A stretch of 9,277 bases of DNA from Pseudomonadota bacterium. Lineage in GTDB: Bacteria; Pseudomonadota; Gammaproteobacteria; Burkholderiales; Sulfuricellaceae. A program made the translations under genes and the position numbers. The notes beneath the pieces were generated by a model that worked only from the letters and a program-made list of their open reading frames with translations, did no database searches and had not been told where the DNA came from. Positions 5,556 through 9,277 of this stretch are shown here, piece by piece (position 1 is the stretch's first letter; every line of letters starts with the position of its first letter). The stretch spans positions 1-9,277 of the forward strand of contig JAJXTJ010000024.1 in assembly GCA_021783895.1 (NCBI GenBank), read 5' to 3'.

Positions 5556-7580
5556 ATGTTGAAAAAATGGTTACTGATCGGCCTGTTGTGCTGCCCCCTG
5601 ATGGTGGCGGCCGCAGAAAGCGAGAAAATTACGCTTAATTTCGTCAACGCGGATATCGAGTCGGTGGTCAAAGCGGTCGGCATGATCAGCGGCAAAAATT
5701 TCGTGCTCGATCCGCGGGTGAAGGGGACGGTCAACATCATTTCTTCCAGCCCGGTCTCCAAGGAGCTGACCTACCAGATATTGCTGTCTGCCCTGCGCTT
5801 GCAGGGCTTCGCCGCCATCGAGGGGCAGGGCGTGACCAAGATCGTGCCCGAAGCGGAGGCCAAGCAAAATTACAGCCCGACTACCGATGGGAAACTTGCC
5901 GCCAGCGGCGACAAAATCGTTACCCATGTTTACCCCCTGCGCTACGAGTCGGCCAACCAGCTGGTACCGGTACTGCGTCCGCTGATTTCCCCGAACAACA
6001 CCATCGCCGCCTACGTCAACACCAATACCCTGGTGATTACCGACTATGCCGACAATGTGCGTCGCATCAACAAGATCATCGAGGCGATCGACCAGCCGAA
6101 CAACGGCGACGTGGTGACGGTCAGGCTGGAACACGCCTCCGCCACGGATATGGCCCAGGCGGTCACCAAGCTGATGTCGGACACCGGTACGCCCGGCGTA
6201 GCCGAGCCCACCCGGCGCATCGTCGCGATCGCGGACAGCCGCACCAACAGCATATTGCTGCGCTCCGACAACCCCTCGCTGATCCTGCGGGCGCGCGCGA
6301 TTATCGCCGGCCTGGACGTCGCTACCAGCGTTGCCGGCAACATCCATGTGGTTTACCTGAAAAACGCCGACGCCACGAAGCTGGCGCAAACCCTGCGCGC
6401 CATCATGTCGGGCGAGACCGCCCCCGCGACGGCAAGCACCGCCGCCCAGCCCACCTCGTTTGGGCAGCCCGTCCAGCTTGGTCAGCAGGCACAACCCAGT
6501 GGCGGTGCGGGGGCAACCGCCAGCGGTTTCATCCAGGCCGATGTGGCGACCAATTCCCTGATTATCACCGCCCCCGACAACGTGTACAACACCTTGCGCG
6601 CCGCAATCGACAAGCTCGACGTGCGCCGCGCCCAGGTTTATGTCGAGGCCCTGATCGCCGAGGTGTCGACCGACAAGGCGGCCGAATTCGGCATCCAGTG
6701 GCAGTTTCTGAACGGGATCAACAACAATTCGTTGAGCGCGATCGGCGGCACCAATCTGGCAGCGGGTGGAAACAACATCATCACTGCGGCGGGCAATATC
6801 ACGGGTCTGGGGGAGGGCCTGAATATCGGCATCACCAAGGGCATGATCAATATCCCCGGCTTCGGCAACGTGGTCAATCTTGGCGTGCTGGCGCGGGCGC
6901 TGGCCACGGACGCCAACACCAATATTCTGTCCACGCCCAACCTGCTGACCCTGGACAACGAAGAAGCCAAAATCATCATCGGCCAGAACGTTCCCTTCGT
7001 CACGGGTTCCTACGCACAGACCGGAGCCACCGGAACCGCAACCGCAACCCCGTTTCAGACCATCGAACGCAAGGATGTCGGGCTGGTGCTCAAGATCAAG
7101 CCGCAAATTTCGGAAGGAGGGACCGTCAAGCTGCAAATCTATCAGGAAGTTTCCAGCGTCGTGAGTGGCAGTTCTGCTAACACGGCTGGCCCGACTACCA
7201 ACAAGCGCTCGATCGAGTCCACCGTGCTGGTGGACGATGGCCGCATTATCGTGCTGGGCGGCCTGATGCAGGACGATGTGGAGGACGGTCAGGACAAGGT
7301 GCCGCTGCTGGGCGATCTTCCCGTGGTCGGCGGCCTGTTCAGCTACAATAAGCGCCATCGGGTCAAAACCAACCTGATGGTGTTCCTGCGGCCTTATGTC
7401 CTGAAGGATGCGGAATCCTCGACTTCCCTGACGGACAGCCGCTACAACTACATCCGCGACCAGCAGGACGTGAATCGCCTGTCGCATCATGCCATTCTGC
7501 CGGACATGCCGGTACCGCAATTGCCTGTCCGGACGCCCGCGCCGCAGACAGTCGGCAAAATCCAGCCGGTAGCGCCCTGA
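5556..7580 (+). CDS. gspD: Type II secretion secretin GspD
   Basis: GspD forms the outer-membrane channel through which folded proteins leave the periplasm. From ATG 5556 it has 674 residues. A signal peptide (about 1-20, KKWLLIGLLCCPLMVAAA) is followed by the N0 domain (about 24-100, starting ITLNFVNADIESVVKAVG), N1 (about 122-180), N2 (about 186-257), N3 (about 262-355) and the secretin barrel (about 357-616). The barrel carries the conserved ALATDANTNILSTPNLLTLDNE region (around 448-469) and VPLLGDLPVVGGLF (582-595). N3 has an Ala/Thr/Gln/Gly-rich insertion at about 286-322. The C-terminal tail (about 617-674) ends proline-rich, and whether it includes a pilotin-binding S-domain cannot be judged. 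A TTG at 5541 would add five residues but is too close to CCTAGG to be served by it, and 5556 gives a normal signal peptide. It lies 22 nt after gspC and 2 nt before gspE. Confidence 0.96.
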   Translation: MLKKWLLIGLLCCPLMVAAAESEKITLNFVNADIESVVKAVGMISGKNFVLDPRVKGTVNIISSSPVSKELTYQILLSALRLQGFAAIEGQGVTKIVPEAEAKQNYSPTTDGKLAASGDKIVTHVYPLRYESANQLVPVLRPLISPNNTIAAYVNTNTLVITDYADNVRRINKIIEAIDQPNNGDVVTVRLEHASATDMAQAVTKLMSDTGTPGVAEPTRRIVAIADSRTNSILLRSDNPSLILRARAIIAGLDVATSVAGNIHVVYLKNADATKLAQTLRAIMSGETAPATASTAAQPTSFGQPVQLGQQAQPSGGAGATASGFIQADVATNSLIITAPDNVYNTLRAAIDKLDVRRAQVYVEALIAEVSTDKAAEFGIQWQFLNGINNNSLSAIGGTNLAAGGNNIITAAGNITGLGEGLNIGITKGMINIPGFGNVVNLGVLARALATDANTNILSTPNLLTLDNEEAKIIIGQNVPFVTGSYAQTGATGTATATPFQTIERKDVGLVLKIKPQISEGGTVKLQIYQEVSSVVSGSSANTAGPTTNKRSIESTVLVDDGRIIVLGGLMQDDVEDGQDKVPLLGDLPVVGGLFSYNKRHRVKTNLMVFLRPYVLKDAESSTSLTDSRYNYIRDQQDVNRLSHHAILPDMPVPQLPVRTPAPQTVGKIQPVAP

Positions 7581-7582
7581 AC

Positions 7583-9070
7583 ATGCTCGACTCCCGCACC
7601 ACCAAGCTGCTGCCCTACCATTTCGCCAAGGCCAACGGGGTGATTGCCGCGCGACTTTCCGAGGAAGGCGAATACCAGATATGGGTGCGCGAAAATGCTT
7701 CCGCTGCGGCACTCGCCGAGACGCGGCGGGTGCTGGGAAGCACGATGCGCGCTGAAGTCCTGCCGACGCCGGAATTCGAACGGCGCCTGAGCCAGGCATA
7801 TGGCAGCGCGGATGGCCATGCCGCCAGCGTCATCGATGACATGCAGGGAGAATATGACCTGCAACAGCTCACCCAGGAATTGCCGGAAGTGGCGGATCTG
7901 CTCGAAGCCGAGGGCGATGCGCCGATCATCCGGCTGATCAACGCCCTGCTCACCCAGGCGCTGCGCGAACGCGCCTCCGACATCCACATCGAGCCCTATG
8001 AATCGCGTTCCGTGGTGCGCTTTCGTGTCGACGGCGCGCTGCGCGACATCATCGAGCCGCATCGGGCATTGCACGCGGCGATTGCTTCCCGCATCAAGGT
8101 AATGGCGCAGCTCGACATCGCCGAAAAACGGCTGCCCCAGGACGGGCGCATCGCCCTGCGCCTGGGCGGTCATCCTGTCGATGTGCGGGTTTCCACCCTG
8201 CCTACCGGGCATGGCGAGCGCGTGGTCCTGCGCCTGCTGGACAAGGAGAGCGGGCGGATGACGCTGCCCGCCCTGGGCATGGACAGCGAGATTCTGGCCA
8301 GGCTGGAAGAACTGATCCGGCTGCCTCACGGCATCGTGCTGGTCACCGGGCCGACCGGCTCCGGCAAGACCACCACGCTGTATGCCGCCCTGTCGCGACT
8401 CGATGCGGGCAGCATGAACATCGTCACTGTGGAAGATCCAATCGAATACGACCTCGACGGCGTCGGCCAGACCCAGGTCAATCCACGCATCGACATGAGC
8501 TTTGCCCGTGCCTTGCGCGCCATCTTGCGCCAGGATCCGGATGTCATCATGGTCGGCGAAATCCGCGACCTCGAGACTGCGCAGATCGCCGTTCAGGCCT
8601 CGCTGACCGGGCATCTGGTGCTGGCGACCCTGCACACCAACAGCGCCGTCGCCGCGGTGAACCGTCTGACCGACATGGGCGTCGAGCCCTTCCTGCTGGC
8701 GTCCAGCCTGCTCGGCGTCCTCGCCCAGCGCCTGGTGCGCTGTTTGTGCCCGGATTGCCGCCGCGCTTATACCCCCGATGCAGGCGAACTGGCGGCGCTC
8801 GGCCTGCCCTCCCCGCCGGCACAGCTTTACGCGCCGGTCGGCTGCCCGGCCTGCAACCATACCGGCTACCGGGGGCGCACCGGCATTTACGAGCTGCTCC
8901 AACTCGACGAAGGCTTGCGCCGCATGATCCACGACCATGCTCCCGAAGCGGTTTTGCAGGAACATGCCCGCAGACACGGCATGACCACCCTGAGGGACGA
9001 TGGCATGCGCTGGGTGGAAGCCGGTCGGACTTCCCTGGAGGAAGTGCTGCGAGTGACGAGGGAAGGGTAA
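7583..9070 (+). CDS. gspE: Type II secretion ATPase GspE
   Basis: GspE is the hexameric cytoplasmic ATPase that powers pseudopilus assembly at the inner membrane. The 495 residues match the family. An N-terminal N1E-like region (about 1-75) should bind GspL. The N2E domain (about 110-225) contains SDIHIEPYE and VDVRVST. The RecA-like ATPase domain carries Walker A GPTGSGKT (256-263), the Asp box VTVEDPIEY (281-289), Walker B with DPDVIMVGEIRD (318-329) and the His box GHLVLATLHTN (343-353). The zinc-binding tetracysteine is complete, with Cys389 and Cys392 (CPDC) and Cys421 and Cys424 (CPAC), before GYRGRTGIYELL. An extra Cys387 adjoins the first pair. The presence of GspC and GspD upstream favours GspE over the related pilus ATPase PilB. 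The ATG is 2 nt after the gspD stop without a strong Shine-Dalgarno, so coupling is likely. Confidence 0.96.
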   Translation: MLDSRTTKLLPYHFAKANGVIAARLSEEGEYQIWVRENASAAALAETRRVLGSTMRAEVLPTPEFERRLSQAYGSADGHAASVIDDMQGEYDLQQLTQELPEVADLLEAEGDAPIIRLINALLTQALRERASDIHIEPYESRSVVRFRVDGALRDIIEPHRALHAAIASRIKVMAQLDIAEKRLPQDGRIALRLGGHPVDVRVSTLPTGHGERVVLRLLDKESGRMTLPALGMDSEILARLEELIRLPHGIVLVTGPTGSGKTTTLYAALSRLDAGSMNIVTVEDPIEYDLDGVGQTQVNPRIDMSFARALRAILRQDPDVIMVGEIRDLETAQIAVQASLTGHLVLATLHTNSAVAAVNRLTDMGVEPFLLASSLLGVLAQRLVRCLCPDCRRAYTPDAGELAALGLPSPPAQLYAPVGCPACNHTGYRGRTGIYELLQLDEGLRRMIHDHAPEAVLQEHARRHGMTTLRDDGMRWVEAGRTSLEEVLRVTREG

Positions 9071-9277
9071 ATGGCTGGTTTTAAATATGAGGCGGTAGAC
9101 TCCGCTACCGGCAGTAGCCGCAAGGGGGTGCTAGAGGCCGATACCCCCCGCCAGGCGCGCGCCTGGCTGCGCGATAACGGCATGGTGGCGCTGGCGCTGG
9201 AGCCGCTTGCCGAAGATACCGCCGCGTCCAGAACCAAGCGCTTCAAGCGGCGCGGTTTATCCGCCAACCAGCTCAAT
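9071..9277 (+). CDS. gspF: Type II secretion platform protein GspF, 3' end missing
   Basis: The first 69 residues of GspF, the polytopic inner-membrane platform protein that works with GspE, are present. The frame reads MAGFKYEAVDSATGSSRKGV and continues with the family's LEADTPRQARAWLRDNG pattern. It then has a basic stretch (around residues 57-64, TKRFKRRG) before SANQL, where the first cytoplasmic T2SSF domain begins. The frame is still open at the window edge and about five-sixths of the protein is missing. ATG 9071 directly abuts the gspE stop (TAA 9068-9070). A purine-rich GAGGGAAGGG at 9058-9067 supplies a good ribosome binding site. The fixed C-D-E-F order strongly supports the name. 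Confidence 0.9.
   Translation, partial: MAGFKYEAVDSATGSSRKGVLEADTPRQARAWLRDNGMVALALEPLAEDTAASRTKRFKRRGLSANQLN

Noticed and set aside
5586..5594. Lipoprotein signal at the paired cysteines in the GspD leader
   Set aside because: The residues before the cysteines (GLLCC) do not fit a lipobox, and AAA-ES further on is a normal signal peptidase I site.
5571..7799. A 742-codon open frame on the minus strand opposite gspD
   Set aside because: The plus strand encodes a full secretin with every domain. The minus frame has no recognisable motif and a composition typical of antisense readings of high-G+C genes.
7487..8977. A 496-codon open frame on the minus strand opposite gspE
   Set aside because: It mirrors gspE, whose Walker and tetracysteine motifs are intact. 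The antisense product shows no domain.
4718..9277. Type IV pilus genes instead of type II secretion
   Set aside because: A PDZ-bearing GspC precedes the secretin, and the C-D-E-F order is that of type II secretion. PilB, PilC and PilQ are not arranged this way.

Overview
The window looks like a stretch of Gram-negative chromosome with high G+C, most likely from a betaproteobacterium. The evidence is gene content and order: two tandem lipid A acyltransferases, then dapF, a DUF484 gene and xerC. From memory this order is common in Betaproteobacteria, and E. coli has a related dapF-yigA-xerC block. Lipid A acyltransferases and a complete secretin gene both imply an outer membrane. No species assignment is made. 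All recognised genes lie on the + strand.

Positions 1-3701 hold a housekeeping block. It contains the 3' part of an LpxL/HtrB-family acyltransferase (cut by the window edge), a complete second acyltransferase, a small CoA-binding-domain protein, diaminopimelate epimerase (dapF) and a DUF484 protein. XerC recombinase follows at 3799-4716. Four different short repeat elements sit in the gaps of this block: a 7-bp tandem repeat, a double-hairpin CCCTCTCCC-type element, a CACAGAG 9-bp-period inverted repeat and an AGCTATC/AGCTGAC heptamer inverted repeat. Each ends within about 30 bp of a start codon, and most genes directly behind one lack an obvious Shine-Dalgarno sequence.

Positions 4718-9277 hold the start of a type II secretion operon: gspC, gspD, gspE and the first 69 codons of gspF. 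The genes are packed with 0-22 nt between them and no repeats. GspC (inner-membrane clamp), GspD (outer-membrane secretin), GspE (cytoplasmic ATPase) and GspF (inner-membrane platform) together form the core of the machine that moves folded periplasmic proteins across the outer membrane. gspC begins 1 nt after the xerC stop, so the secretion genes are probably co-transcribed with the housekeeping block, at least in part.

No strong candidate for a wholly new system is visible. The points most worth following up are the repeat pattern in the leaders, a small ORF with a good ribosome binding site that overlaps the second acyltransferase stop (1500-1685), and the xerC-gspC junction. No tRNA, rRNA, CRISPR array, insertion sequence or convincing promoter was recognised. 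No gap between supported genes exceeds about 190 bp.
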